DNA of 64,000 bases. It comes from Mesorhizobium sp. INR15. GTDB taxonomy: Bacteria > Pseudomonadota > Alphaproteobacteria > Rhizobiales > Rhizobiaceae. The notes under the pieces were generated by a model. It saw only the letters and a list, made by a program, of their open reading frames with translations. It was not told the DNA's origin and ran no database searches. Positions within the stretch are counted from its first letter, which is position 1, and every line of letters begins with the position of its first letter. The translations under genes were made by a program, and so were the position numbers. This document shows, piece by piece, positions 17,508-26,062 of the stretch. The stretch lies in the NCBI RefSeq assembly GCF_015500075.1, contig NZ_CP045496.1, forward strand, positions 2,428,001 to 2,492,000. Direction: 5' to 3'.

Positions 17508-19643
17508 GTGGGGGCAGAAGCGAGAAATGAGTTTCGAATACAAAATCCCGACCAAACGGGACCGGTCGCGATGAGCGAAGGCGTTTCATCCGGAATGAAC
17601 GAAGGTGTTTCATCCGGAATGAACGAACGCGTTTCATCCGGGATGAGCGAACGCGTATCAATGGGCGATACAGCGCAAATGGAGCCGTTCGAACCACGCC
17701 ACGAGCCGAGTTCCGGCGAGCTCCGCAATCTCTACCAGGCCGAATCCCAAGCGACGCGCAGAAAGGAAGCCAGGCCAGGGCTTTGGATCGCCGTCGTCAT
17801 CTATCTGCTGTTTTCGGCGACGGATCTGATCCTGATCCCGGATGTCGCGGCCTATACGATCATGGCGCGCTTCGTGGTTGGAGTGACCGCGCTTCTCACC
17901 CTGGAGGTGCAGCTTCGCCGTGGAGTCGGAACGGGCTGGTTGGACATGACCTGCGCCGCGGCCATCATTTTTGGCTATGTCGGCTGGTTGTGCCCAGCGG
18001 TTATGGGTGCCGACAAGGAAAGCGTCTCATACTATATGGTCTTCGGTACCATATTCATGATGAGCGCGAACCTGTTTTTTACGTTCAGGTTCAAGATATC
18101 TATCATAACGTCAACAATAATACTCTGCATACTGTATATCGTGAATTACTATGTGCCGTCAACCATAACTTACAAATTGGTATTTGGCTCCTTTTATATT
18201 TCATGCTTCGTGTTCACGTCGTATGTGAACTGGAAGCTGAACGAAGAGCGCTACAACGTCTTCCTGAATGCCTTGGAAGCCAGAATTCAGCACAAGGAGG
18301 CCACCGAACGTGGCAAGGCCTTGCTCAGGCTGTCGCGGACCGATCCGCTCACGGGCCTGGAGAATCGGCGGGCAATCGATGAGAAGCTGCGGGACTACTG
18401 GAGTGACTGGCAAAAGCTTGGAACCGGTTTCGTAGCGATCCTGATCGACGTCGACTTTTTCAAGAAGTTCAATGACTGCTACGGCCATCAGGAAGGCGAC
18501 CGTTGCCTGATCCAGGTTGCCAATGCTCTCAGCGATCTGATCAAGCAATATAATGGCTCGATCGGACGCTATGGCGGCGAGGAATTCATTGTCCTGGCCC
18601 GTATGGAGAAGAAGGATCAGGTCACGGATCTCGCGGAAGCCATCTGCCGCGCCGTGGAGAGCCTGGCTATAACCCACGAGCTGCGGCGAGACGGTGTCTC
18701 GATCGTGACGGCGAGCGTTGGCGCGGCATTCACCAGGAAGCAGACTGGCGCCAAGCTGGAGAAGATCATTCACGAGGCCGACCGCGCGCTCTATCTGGCC
18801 AAGGCGGGCGGCCGAAATTGTGCCCGGCTGTTCGACCCGACCGATCCCCAGAGCAGCGACGAGAGTGAGAACCTCGCGGCGTTGCTGAAGATCGCGATCG
18901 GCCAGAACCTCGTTTCGCTCGTTTATCAGCCCATCCAGGATGTCGCTTCAGGCAAGTTCGAAGCCGTCGAGGCCCTGATGCGCCTCAAGATGCTGGATGG
19001 TACATTGGTTCCGCCGAGCCTGTTCATCCCCGTTGCGGAACGAACCGGCGCGATCCTGGAACTCGGGCGCTGGGCAATAAAGACGGTGTGCACCGAGCTT
19101 CTGGTTGACGACCACGTCCGTGTCGTCAGCGTCAATGTTTCTCCAATCCAGCTGAAGACGCCTGGCTTCGCGGCGTCCGTGGCGACCATTCTGGGCGAGA
19201 CCGGCGTCACCGGCAACAGGCTGGCTTTCGAAATCACCGAAGGGCTGGAGATGGAGATGCACTCGGACATTCTCCGCTGCATCAGCGACCTGAAGGTGCT
19301 GGGCATCAGGATATGGCTTGATGACTTCGGGACAGGCTTCGCCGGTCTTTCCTGGCTTCGCCTGATCGACTTCGACACGGTAAAGATTGATCGTTCGTTT
19401 CTCCACGACTGCGGCACCCCGAAGGGCATGGCGATGCTCCAGGACATTATCGCCCTGGTTCGAAATCGTGGCCACAAAATCCTGGTCGAAGGGGTGGAGA
19501 CCGACAAGCAGATGGCGCTTATGCGCGAAATCGGCATAGACAAGGTCCAGGGCTTTCGGGTCGGCCGCCCCGCTCCCGCGGCGAATTTTCAGGCCAAGCG
19601 GCCTGTGCAGAAGCGCCCGTTCACTGTCCTCAAGTCCGCGTAG
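17508..19643 (+). CDS. Membrane-bound GGDEF-EAL protein (c-di-GMP turnover)
   Basis: About 711 residues. A cytoplasmic N-terminus with four 8-residue repeats (from ~residue 22) is followed by five or six transmembrane helices (~85-245), a GGDEF domain (GGEEF at 356-360) and an EAL domain (EAL at 488-490; DDFGTGFAGLSWL, VKIDRSFL and VEGVET intact). Both catalytic motifs are present, so it could make or degrade c-di-GMP. The allosteric RxxD I-site normally 5 residues before GGEEF is absent. Start: GTG 17508 has AAGGAG 9 bases upstream, whereas ATG 17571 and the ATGs of later repeat units lack a good ribosome binding site but remain possible. Confidence 0.88.
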   Translation: MGAEARNEFRIQNPDQTGPVAMSEGVSSGMNEGVSSGMNERVSSGMSERVSMGDTAQMEPFEPRHEPSSGELRNLYQAESQATRRKEARPGLWIAVVIYLLFSATDLILIPDVAAYTIMARFVVGVTALLTLEVQLRRGVGTGWLDMTCAAAIIFGYVGWLCPAVMGADKESVSYYMVFGTIFMMSANLFFTFRFKISIITSTIILCILYIVNYYVPSTITYKLVFGSFYISCFVFTSYVNWKLNEERYNVFLNALEARIQHKEATERGKALLRLSRTDPLTGLENRRAIDEKLRDYWSDWQKLGTGFVAILIDVDFFKKFNDCYGHQEGDRCLIQVANALSDLIKQYNGSIGRYGGEEFIVLARMEKKDQVTDLAEAICRAVESLAITHELRRDGVSIVTASVGAAFTRKQTGAKLEKIIHEADRALYLAKAGGRNCARLFDPTDPQSSDESENLAALLKIAIGQNLVSLVYQPIQDVASGKFEAVEALMRLKMLDGTLVPPSLFIPVAERTGAILELGRWAIKTVCTELLVDDHVRVVSVNVSPIQLKTPGFAASVATILGETGVTGNRLAFEITEGLEMEMHSDILRCISDLKVLGIRIWLDDFGTGFAGLSWLRLIDFDTVKIDRSFLHDCGTPKGMAMLQDIIALVRNRGHKILVEGVETDKQMALMREIGIDKVQGFRVGRPAPAANFQAKRPVQKRPFTVLKSA
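17571..17666 (+). repeat. Four tandem 24-base repeats at the 5' end of the GGDEF-EAL gene
   Basis: Four consecutive 24-base units, each beginning ATGA(G/A)CGAA and ending in TCCGGA, TCCGGG or a diverged form in the last unit. They encode M-(S/N)-E-(G/R)-V-S-(S/M)-G. The first three units differ by only a few bases. Because the unit length is a multiple of three, gain or loss of units keeps the frame. Confidence 0.9.
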
Positions 19644-19742
19644 GGGCGTTGCAGGCGCCTACCCCGATGCCTGGCGGCGATAGGTTGACAGCCGAAGTGC
19701 AGCCGCTCAGCCAAGCATCGCTCGTCCCTTAAAAAGCTGTGT

Positions 19743-20171
19743 CTACTGGCCGCCGCTTAATGCGTCCCGGAGCGCCTGGACCTGCCGGTTTAAGGCATCG
19801 AGCTGTGCCAGCGTCATGCCCGAGCGCTCGACCAAGGTCTCATTCAGACAATTGCATTGGACGAGCAGCTTGCGGCCGGCGGCGGTCAGATCAACCTGCA
19901 CCTGGCGCTCGTCGACCTGGCTGCGCTGGCGGGTCACCAGCCCGGCCTGTTCCATTCGCTTGACCAGCGGCGTGACCGTGCTCGATTCCAGTGCCAGCCT
20001 GTGTGCGATGGTGCCGACTGACATGCCGTCGGCTTCCCCCAGCGCGTTGAGCACGAGGTACTGCGGATAGGTGATCCCCATCTCGTCCAGCATCGGCTTG
20101 TAGGTGCGATTGATGGCCATGCTGGTGGCGTAAAGCGTGAAACAGAGCTGGTTGTCCAACGGGAGAGGCAC
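19743..20171 (-). CDS. OhrR-like MarR-family peroxide-sensing regulator
   Basis: A 142-residue winged-helix regulator. The N-terminus LDNQLCFTLYATSMAINR matches OhrR, whose reactive Cys senses organic hydroperoxides; here it is C10. Two further cysteines (C106, C108) in VQCNCLN could act as the resolving partner of a 2-Cys OhrR. The wing region VTRQRSQVDERQVQVDLT is typical. It is divergent from an alpha/beta hydrolase gene, and the shared region has two similar palindrome-like sites, so it probably represses that gene and itself and is relieved by oxidation. Confidence 0.82.
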   Translation of the reverse strand: MPLPLDNQLCFTLYATSMAINRTYKPMLDEMGITYPQYLVLNALGEADGMSVGTIAHRLALESSTVTPLVKRMEQAGLVTRQRSQVDERQVQVDLTAAGRKLLVQCNCLNETLVERSGMTLAQLDALNRQVQALRDALSGGQ

Positions 20172-20222
20172 GATGCATTCCTTCTTGCCGAGGGCGACAC
20201 CATTTGTGTACCACGGAAAATG

Positions 20223-20302
20223 ATATCGCGATACATATTTCGATAGACAGCGCGTTTGAGCCGCGCTAGCGTATTATTATCGCGATATTTATTGTCGCGA
20301 CA
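20223..20302. promoter_or_regulatory. Two candidate OhrR/MarR operators in a divergent promoter region
   Basis: Two related sites lie in the gap: TATCGCGATACATATTTCGA (from 20225) and TATCGCGATATTTATTGTCG (from 20279). Both start TATCGCGATA and end in a TCG-type half site; the second contains TCGCGA twice, 15 bases apart. Spacing and symmetry fit a MarR dimer binding at each. Site assignment is inference. Confidence 0.55.
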
Positions 20303-20322
20303 GCAATTGAAGGGACTTCAAG

Positions 20323-21186
20323 ATGAACCAGATTTCGCAACCCAAAACCGGCTCGGGCAGCGGCACGATCACCACGAAGGACGGAACGCGGATCTACTAC
20401 AAGGACTGGGGAACCGGTCAGCCTGTTGTCTTCCACCATGGCTGGCCCCTGAGCAGCGATGACTGGGACGCCCAGATGCTTTTCTTCCTGTCAAAGGGCT
20501 ACCGCGTCATCGCCCATGACCGTCGCGGCCATGGCCGTTCGACGCAGACCGACATCGGCAACGAGATGGACACCTACGCAGCCGATGTCGCGGAACTCGC
20601 GGAGCATCTGGATCTCAGGAACGCCATTCACGTCGGCCATTCGACCGGCGGCGGCGAGGTGGCGCGCTATGTCGCCCGGTACGGCTCGCAAGGCCGCATC
20701 GCCAAGGCGGTGCTGATCGGCGCGGTGCCGCCGATCATGCTCAAGACCGACGCAAATCCCGGTGGTCTGCCGATAGAGGTGTTTGACGGCTTCCGCTCCG
20801 GGGTCGCGGCCAATCGCGCCCAACTTTACATCGATGTTCCCGCCGGTCCGTTCTACGGCTTCAACCGGCCGGGCGCGCAGGTGTCGCAAGGTGTCATCGA
20901 CAATTGGTATCGCCAGGGCATGATGGGCGGCACCAAGGCGCATTATGACTGCATCAAGGCCTTCTCGGAAACCGACTTTACCGAGGATCTGAAGACAATC
21001 GACGTGCCGGTGCTGGTTCTGCACGGCGACGACGACCAGATCGTTCCGATCGCGGACTCAGCCTTGCTGACGATCAAGCTGCTGAAGAAGGGTGAGCTCA
21101 AGGTCTACAAGGGCTTCCCGCATGGTATGGCCACGACCCATGCCGAGGTCATCAACGCCGACCTCCTGGCCTTCTTCAAGGCGTAG
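20323..21186 (+). CDS. Alpha/beta hydrolase, cofactor-free haloperoxidase/perhydrolase type
   Basis: A 287-residue alpha/beta hydrolase. The nucleophile elbow is GHSTGG with Ser107, the acid is in LHGDDDQIVP and the His in GFPHGMA. The oxyanion-hole sequence HHGWPLSSDDWDAQ and the sequence AHDRRGHGRS are typical of the non-heme chloroperoxidase/perhydrolase subgroup, which makes peracids or hydrolyses esters. No signal peptide. The ATG is 9 bases after GAAGGGA. It is divergent from an OhrR-like gene, so peroxide-induced expression is plausible. Confidence 0.85.
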   Translation: MNQISQPKTGSGSGTITTKDGTRIYYKDWGTGQPVVFHHGWPLSSDDWDAQMLFFLSKGYRVIAHDRRGHGRSTQTDIGNEMDTYAADVAELAEHLDLRNAIHVGHSTGGGEVARYVARYGSQGRIAKAVLIGAVPPIMLKTDANPGGLPIEVFDGFRSGVAANRAQLYIDVPAGPFYGFNRPGAQVSQGVIDNWYRQGMMGGTKAHYDCIKAFSETDFTEDLKTIDVPVLVLHGDDDQIVPIADSALLTIKLLKKGELKVYKGFPHGMATTHAEVINADLLAFFKA

Positions 21187-21206
21187 AGGCCTTCGCTACA
21201 GGACGG

Positions 21207-21242
21207 AAAAGGGCATCCGCTTGACGGCGGATGCCCTCTTTC
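21207..21242. terminator. Bidirectional terminator between hydrolase and MFS genes
   Basis: A-run, GGGCATCCGC, loop, GCGGATGCCC, then TCTTTCT. The perfect 10-base stem lies between two convergent genes and can serve both. Confidence 0.85.
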
Positions 21243-21260
21243 TCGTTGCCATCGATGAGA

Positions 21261-22505
21261 CTATCGGGCGGCGACTTCGAGCTTTCTTGCTTCGCGCATG
21301 TTGGGCAAAAAGACCGTCAGCAGCCCGAGCAGCGGCAGGTACGAGCAAATCTGGAAGACGAAGTCGATGCCCTTCATGTCGGCGACGACGCCGAGCACGG
21401 CTGCGGCAATGCCGCCCATGCCAAAGGCGAAGCCGAAGAAGATGCCGGCGATCATGCCGACACGGCCCGGCACCAGTTCCTGCGCGAAGACGACGATGTT
21501 GGAGAAGGCCGACGACAGGATCAGGCCGATCAGCACCGTCAGCACCATCGTCCATTCCATGTTGGCGTAGGGCAGTGCCAGCGTGAAAGGCAGCACGCCG
21601 ACGATCGAGAACCAGATCATCGCCTTCTGCCCGTAGCGGTCGCCGAACGGACCGCCAAGCAGGATGCCCAGCGCCGAGGCGCCGAGGAACAGAAACAGCA
21701 TGACCTGCGACATCTGCACCGAAACGCCGAACTTATGGATGGAATAGAAGGTATAGTAGCTGGCGAGGCTGGCGATATAGGCGTTCTTGGTCAGCACCAG
21801 TAGCGTCAGCACGGCGAGCGCCCACATCACCTTGCGGCGCGGGAAGGGCGAGACGAAGCTCACCGCCTTGCGGGTGGCTTGCGCGGCGCGCATGCGGCTG
21901 TACCAGCCGCCGACCTGCCACAGAACGACGATGCCGATCAGCGAGCCGATGGCGAACCAGGAGATGCTGGTCTGGCCGAACGGCACGACGATGAAAGCCG
22001 CCAGCAGCGGCCCCATGGACTGGCCGAAATTGCCGCCGACCTGAAACAGCGATTGCGCCAGGCCGAAGCGGCCGCCCGAGGCAAAACGGGCGATGCGCGA
22101 GGATTCCGGATGGAAAATGGCCGAGCCGATGCCGATCAGCGAAGCGCCGATCAACAGCAGCGAATAATGTCCGGCATAGGCGAGCACGACCAGGCCGATC
22201 AGCGACGACGCCATGCCCCAGGGCAGTGAATAGGGCATCGGGCGCTTGTCGGTGATCATGCCGATCACCGGCTGCAGCAGCGACGCGGTGACCTGGAAGG
22301 TGAAGGTCAAAAGGCCGATCTGCCAGAAATCGAGGCCGTAATTGTCTTTGAGAAGCGGATAAATGGCCGATAGCAGCGACTGCATGATGTCGTTGATGCA
22401 ATGGCAGAAGCTCACCGCCAGGATGACGGTGAAGGCCGTCGCCTGGGCTGATGTGGGGCTGACAGTCGCCGGCGCGGCGACAGCGGTGGCTGTTGTGTCG
22501 GTCAA
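21261..22505 (-). CDS. MFS exporter, FSR (fosmidomycin resistance) type
   Basis: A 12-helix major-facilitator protein of 414 aa. The first helix segment FCHCINDIMQSLLSAIYPLL and the pattern GLDFWQIGLLTFTFQ closely resemble the Fsr subgroup, as does GSAIFHPESSRIARFASGG. By family it exports fosmidomycin-like compounds or other drugs by proton antiport; the natural substrate is unknown. I choose TTG 22505 because GGAG lies 6 bases upstream and the ATG further up (22688) would add 61 non-conserved residues overlapping the divergent regulator. An AraC-type regulator is divergent and may control it. Confidence 0.85.
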   Translation of the reverse strand: MTDTTATAVAAPATVSPTSAQATAFTVILAVSFCHCINDIMQSLLSAIYPLLKDNYGLDFWQIGLLTFTFQVTASLLQPVIGMITDKRPMPYSLPWGMASSLIGLVVLAYAGHYSLLLIGASLIGIGSAIFHPESSRIARFASGGRFGLAQSLFQVGGNFGQSMGPLLAAFIVVPFGQTSISWFAIGSLIGIVVLWQVGGWYSRMRAAQATRKAVSFVSPFPRRKVMWALAVLTLLVLTKNAYIASLASYYTFYSIHKFGVSVQMSQVMLFLFLGASALGILLGGPFGDRYGQKAMIWFSIVGVLPFTLALPYANMEWTMVLTVLIGLILSSAFSNIVVFAQELVPGRVGMIAGIFFGFAFGMGGIAAAVLGVVADMKGIDFVFQICSYLPLLGLLTVFLPNMREARKLEVAAR

Positions 22506-22647
22506 GGCAGGCTCCGTGGTCTTTTCTTGGCGGGCGTATCCCGCGGGGCATGGTCGGCGGTCATTGCCGCACGCCGCCTTATAGGCTGGTTGCCAGGCGA
22601 CTTCTTTCGTGGTTTGGTCCAATAGTTTCGCAAGTGGGCCATATCCG

Positions 22648-23508
22648 ATGCCGCACGGCCGGGAAATCTTTGCAAAAGGCAAGACCAATCTCGGCCAGTT
22701 GCACGAGAGCCGCTGGCAATGGCTGGAGGAAGCGGTCGGGCCGGTCGTCGCGCTGCCGACCGAATATCCCGACGGCTACACCGTGCCGCAGCACCGCCAC
22801 AGCCGCAGCCAGCTGCTGCATGCTCTGGTCGGCGTCGTTCTGGTGACGACACGCTATGGACGCTGGATGGTGCCGCCCAATCATGCCATGTGGATCCCGG
22901 CCGGCACCGAGCATTCCGTTGAAATGCTGGGCGATGTCTCGATGCGTTCGGTCTATGTCATGCCGCAGGCGATCGCGGGACTGCCGGAAGGGCTGCGGGT
23001 CGTCGGCGTCACCGACCTCATGCATAGCCTGATCGTGGAATCGGAAAAGCTGCCGCAAGGCGGCGAGCTCGAAGGGCGTGGCGGGCTGATCATGAGCCTG
23101 TTGCTGCACGAGATCCCGAACCTGCTGGAGCTGCCGCTTGGCCTGCCGTTCCCGTCCGACCCCAGGCTGGCGGCATTGTGCCGGCGCTTTATCGCGGCGC
23201 CTTCGCCGCATGCGACGATCGACGAATGGGCCGAGGCCGTCGGCATGAGCCGCCGTTCCTTCACGCGCGCCTTCCATCGCCAGACCGGATTGTCATTGTC
23301 GACATGGCGCCAGCAGGCCTGCCTGTTCGCGGCGCTGCCACGGCTGGCCGATGGCGAACCGATCACGCGGGTGGCGCTCGATCTCGGCTATGACAGCGTG
23401 CCGGCCTTCATCACCATGTTCAAACGCATGTTGGGCACGTCGCCGCGCGGTTATATGCGCGGCGCACGCGACAGCGAAAGCATGCGCCGCATCAGCGGTC
23501 CAGCCTAG
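22648..23508 (+). CDS. AraC-family transcriptional regulator with cupin-like N-terminus
   Basis: About 286 residues. The N-terminal sensor domain has a cupin-like pattern (VPQHRHSRSQLLHALVGVV, then WMVPPNHAMWIPAGTEHSV). The C-terminal AraC domain has two helix-turn-helix motifs: TIDEWAEAVGMSRRSFTRAF and ITRVALDLGYDSVPAFITMF. This layout matches the AraC group beside exporter genes (NimR-like). ATG 22648 is preferred; GTG 22609 in the same frame would add 13 residues. It is divergent from the FSR exporter and probably regulates it. Confidence 0.85.
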   Translation: MPHGREIFAKGKTNLGQLHESRWQWLEEAVGPVVALPTEYPDGYTVPQHRHSRSQLLHALVGVVLVTTRYGRWMVPPNHAMWIPAGTEHSVEMLGDVSMRSVYVMPQAIAGLPEGLRVVGVTDLMHSLIVESEKLPQGGELEGRGGLIMSLLLHEIPNLLELPLGLPFPSDPRLAALCRRFIAAPSPHATIDEWAEAVGMSRRSFTRAFHRQTGLSLSTWRQQACLFAALPRLADGEPITRVALDLGYDSVPAFITMFKRMLGTSPRGYMRGARDSESMRRISGPA

Positions 23509-23566
23509 ACCCGAGGCCGGTCCTCCAGGGGCCGGGCACGGGTCTACCCTGACGCAATGAGCTGTG

Positions 23567-24445
23567 TCAGGCGGCGGCTTTTTCGCTCGCGATCTGGTCA
23601 AGCACGGCCACAGTTTCATCCGACAGCTTCAAATCGGCGGCGGCCAGGTTCTCGCGCAGATGCCCGACCGACGAGGTGCCGGGAATGAGCAGGATGTTGG
23701 GCGCGCGCCGCAGCAGCCAGGCAAGCGCCACCTGCATCGGCGTCGCGCCGAGCTTTGCAGCGACATCCGACAGTGCCGTCGACTGCAACGGTGAAAAGCC
23801 GCCAAGCGGGAAGAACGGAACATAGGCGATGCCGTCGCGGGCCAGATCATCGATCAGAGCATCATCCTCGCGATGCGCGAGATTGTACTGGTTCTGCACG
23901 CAGACGATGTCGGCGATGCGGCGCCCGTCGGCGATCTGCCTTGGCGTGACGTTGCTGAGGCCGATGTGGCGCACCAGGCCTTGCCGCTGAAGCTCGGCGA
24001 GCGCCGTGAGTTGCGGCTCGAGCGAGCCTTCGACAGGCCCATGAATGCCAAGCATGCTGCGAAGGTTGACCACTTCGAGCCTGTCCAGGCCGAGATTGCG
24101 CAGGTTATCGTGCACGGCCTGCGCCAGTTCCTTGGGCGACATCGCCGGGATCCACGATCCGTCCGCGCCGCGCCGGGCGCTGATCTTTGTGACGATGGTG
24201 AGATCGTCGGAATAGGGGTGCAACGCTTCGCGGATGATCTGGTTGGTGACGTGCGGGCCATAGAAGTCGCTGGTGTCGATATGGTTGACGCCGCTGGCCA
24301 CCGCCTCGCGCAGCACGGCAATCGCGCCGTCGCGATCCTTGGGCGGCCCGAACACGCCCGGTCCGGCAAGCTGCATGGCGCCGTAGCCAAGGCGGTTCAC
24401 GGTGCGGCCGCCAAGTTTGAATGTTCCGGCTTTGCTGATGGTCAT
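23567..24445 (-). CDS. Aldo/keto reductase
   Basis: A 292-residue NADPH-dependent oxidoreductase with TIM-barrel fold. The start RLGYGAMQLAGPGVFGPPKD and the segment DTSDFYGPHVTNQIIREAL contain the catalytic Asp and Tyr of the AKR tetrad; Lys is in IVTKISAR and His in VRHIGLSN. The C-terminal LLIPGTSSVGHLRENL is the NADP phosphate-binding region. The ATG at 24445 has AGGAG 8 bases upstream. It is divergent from a LysR regulator 95 bases away, which is its likely controller. Substrate unknown. Confidence 0.92.
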   Translation of the reverse strand: MTISKAGTFKLGGRTVNRLGYGAMQLAGPGVFGPPKDRDGAIAVLREAVASGVNHIDTSDFYGPHVTNQIIREALHPYSDDLTIVTKISARRGADGSWIPAMSPKELAQAVHDNLRNLGLDRLEVVNLRSMLGIHGPVEGSLEPQLTALAELQRQGLVRHIGLSNVTPRQIADGRRIADIVCVQNQYNLAHREDDALIDDLARDGIAYVPFFPLGGFSPLQSTALSDVAAKLGATPMQVALAWLLRRAPNILLIPGTSSVGHLRENLAAADLKLSDETVAVLDQIASEKAAA

Positions 24446-24540
24446 TGGTCCGTCTCCTGTGCGTGGACCCTGCATATAGACAAGGCCAGCCTGCGCGATA
24501 ATATGATGCAATCAGCACAGGCTGTGCGGAAAGGTGAACA

Positions 24541-25446
24541 ATGGCGACGGACCTTGGCGATCTCGCGGCGTTCGTTGCCGTGGCGCGTGCCGGCGGCTTT
24601 CGCGAGGCGGCGCGGGCAAGCGGCAGCAGCGCCTCCAGCCTCAGCGAAACCATACGCCGGCTCGAAACCGGGCTCGGTGTGCGGCTCCTCAACCGCACCA
24701 CGCGCAGCGTGGCGCCGACGGAAGCCGGCGCGCGCCTGCTCGAGCGGCTCGGCCCGGCGCTGGGCGAGGTCGAGGCCGCGCTGGACGTGGTCAATGGTTT
24801 TCGCGACCGGCCGGCGGGCACGCTCAGGCTCAACGTGCCGGTCGTTGCGGCACGGCTCATCCTGCCGCGGATCGTGCCGCCCTTCCTCGCCGCCTTTCCC
24901 GACATCCGGCTCGAGGTCATCGCCGACGATGCTCTCGTCGATGTGCTGGCAGTCGGCTGTGATGCGGGCATCCGCTATGGCGAGTTGCTGGAGCAGGATA
25001 TGATCGCCATTCCGATCGGCCCGCGCGAGCAGAGTTTCGCGCTTGCAGCGTCGCCGGCCTATCTCGACCAGCGCGGCCGGCCTGCCCACCCGCGCGACCT
25101 GCTCGATCACGCCTGCCTGCGGGGCCGCTTTGCCAGCGGTGCGATGACCGTGTGGGAATTCGAACGCGATGGCGAGGTGGTGAAGGTGGACCCGACAGGT
25201 CCGCTGATCGTTCGCATCGGCGGTGCGATCGACCTTGCCGTCGATGCGGCGGTCGCCGGTTGCGGCATCATCAGCCTGTTCGAAGACTGGCTGCGGCCGT
25301 ATTTCGACAGCGGCGCCCTGGAGCCGGTGATTGAACCCTGGTGGCAGCGCTTCTCAGGCCCGTTTCTCTATTACCCGGGCCGCCGGCTGCTACCCGCACC
25401 GCTGCGCGCCTTCATCGATTTCACCAGCACGATGCGATGGGGGTGA
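24541..25446 (+). CDS. LysR-family transcriptional regulator
   Basis: A 301-residue LTTR. The N-terminal winged HTH (DLAAFVAVARAGGFREAARA, then SSASSLSETIRRLETGLGVR) is followed by the LysR substrate-binding domain, with the usual LRLNVPVVAARLILPRIVPP. The pattern resembles the AaeR/PecT-like subgroup often placed beside oxidoreductases. It is divergent from an aldo/keto reductase and probably activates or represses it. The operator is expected within 24446-24540, but no clear T-N11-A box is assigned. Confidence 0.9.
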   Translation: MATDLGDLAAFVAVARAGGFREAARASGSSASSLSETIRRLETGLGVRLLNRTTRSVAPTEAGARLLERLGPALGEVEAALDVVNGFRDRPAGTLRLNVPVVAARLILPRIVPPFLAAFPDIRLEVIADDALVDVLAVGCDAGIRYGELLEQDMIAIPIGPREQSFALAASPAYLDQRGRPAHPRDLLDHACLRGRFASGAMTVWEFERDGEVVKVDPTGPLIVRIGGAIDLAVDAAVAGCGIISLFEDWLRPYFDSGALEPVIEPWWQRFSGPFLYYPGRRLLPAPLRAFIDFTSTMRWG

Positions 25447-25476
25447 TCGCCTTAACGACGGGAACCGTCGATGCCG

Positions 25477-25992
25477 TCAGTCGGCCTTGGTCCAGCTGAA
25501 AACAAGCCATTTGTAGCGTGACGTCTCTTCAGGCTCCGCCGTGTAGGTCATCTGCATGTCGCCGCCCTGCGCGTAAATGTCGAGCCTGGGCGCGGTATCC
25601 AGGTCGAGCCACAGGGAATCGTTCTTGAAAGACCATGTCCCACACCAGACGCATGGCCCGGACGTGGCGTCGCCCGGCTGGTGAAAATTGTAACGGCCGT
25701 CCGCCGTGATCTCCAGGTAGTCGAAGGCGCCGTAAAACGCGGTCACCGTCTGCTGAAACTCGGTCGCGGCCGTTTCCTGGTCTGGCTTCGCCGGCTCTTT
25801 CAGATCACGCGGCGGCCGGATAGCGGATCCCGCGATGCTCCATTTGCCAATGAAGTCCTTTTGCGTGGGAAGATATTCCGTCTGAGCCTGCGCGGTCGAA
25901 ATCGGAGCGATCGTCGGCGTAAGGACTACGCCGGCCACGCCCGTTGCCAGCAGCATCGCCGCGATGCTTGCTGCCTTGAATCGCTTCGGCAT
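25477..25992 (-). CDS. Hypothetical secreted protein, lipocalin-like size
   Basis: A 171-residue protein with an N-terminal signal peptide cleaved near AQA (residues 1-36). The mature part begins with FIGKWSIAGSAI and ends with YKWLVFSWTKAD, a beta-rich pattern with early Gly-x-Trp like the GxW start of lipocalin/avidin-type barrels, and has CVWCGTW in the middle, where the two cysteines could form a disulfide. This comparison is weak and no function is assigned. It converges on the LysR gene, 30 bases apart. Confidence 0.6.
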   Translation of the reverse strand: MPKRFKAASIAAMLLATGVAGVVLTPTIAPISTAQAQTEYLPTQKDFIGKWSIAGSAIRPPRDLKEPAKPDQETAATEFQQTVTAFYGAFDYLEITADGRYNFHQPGDATSGPCVWCGTWSFKNDSLWLDLDTAPRLDIYAQGGDMQMTYTAEPEETSRYKWLVFSWTKAD

Positions 25993-26062
25993 CCGGTGCG
26001 TTCCTTTCGCGACGGTGTTTGGGATGGTTACGGGGCAGATTCTCTATGGACGCCCAAGAAGC

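Noticed and set aside
17404..17697. Repeat-rich minus-strand frame at the GGDEF-EAL 5' end
   Set aside because: It is the reverse complement of the 24-base repeats and has no start context; the plus-strand reading belongs to a full-length protein.
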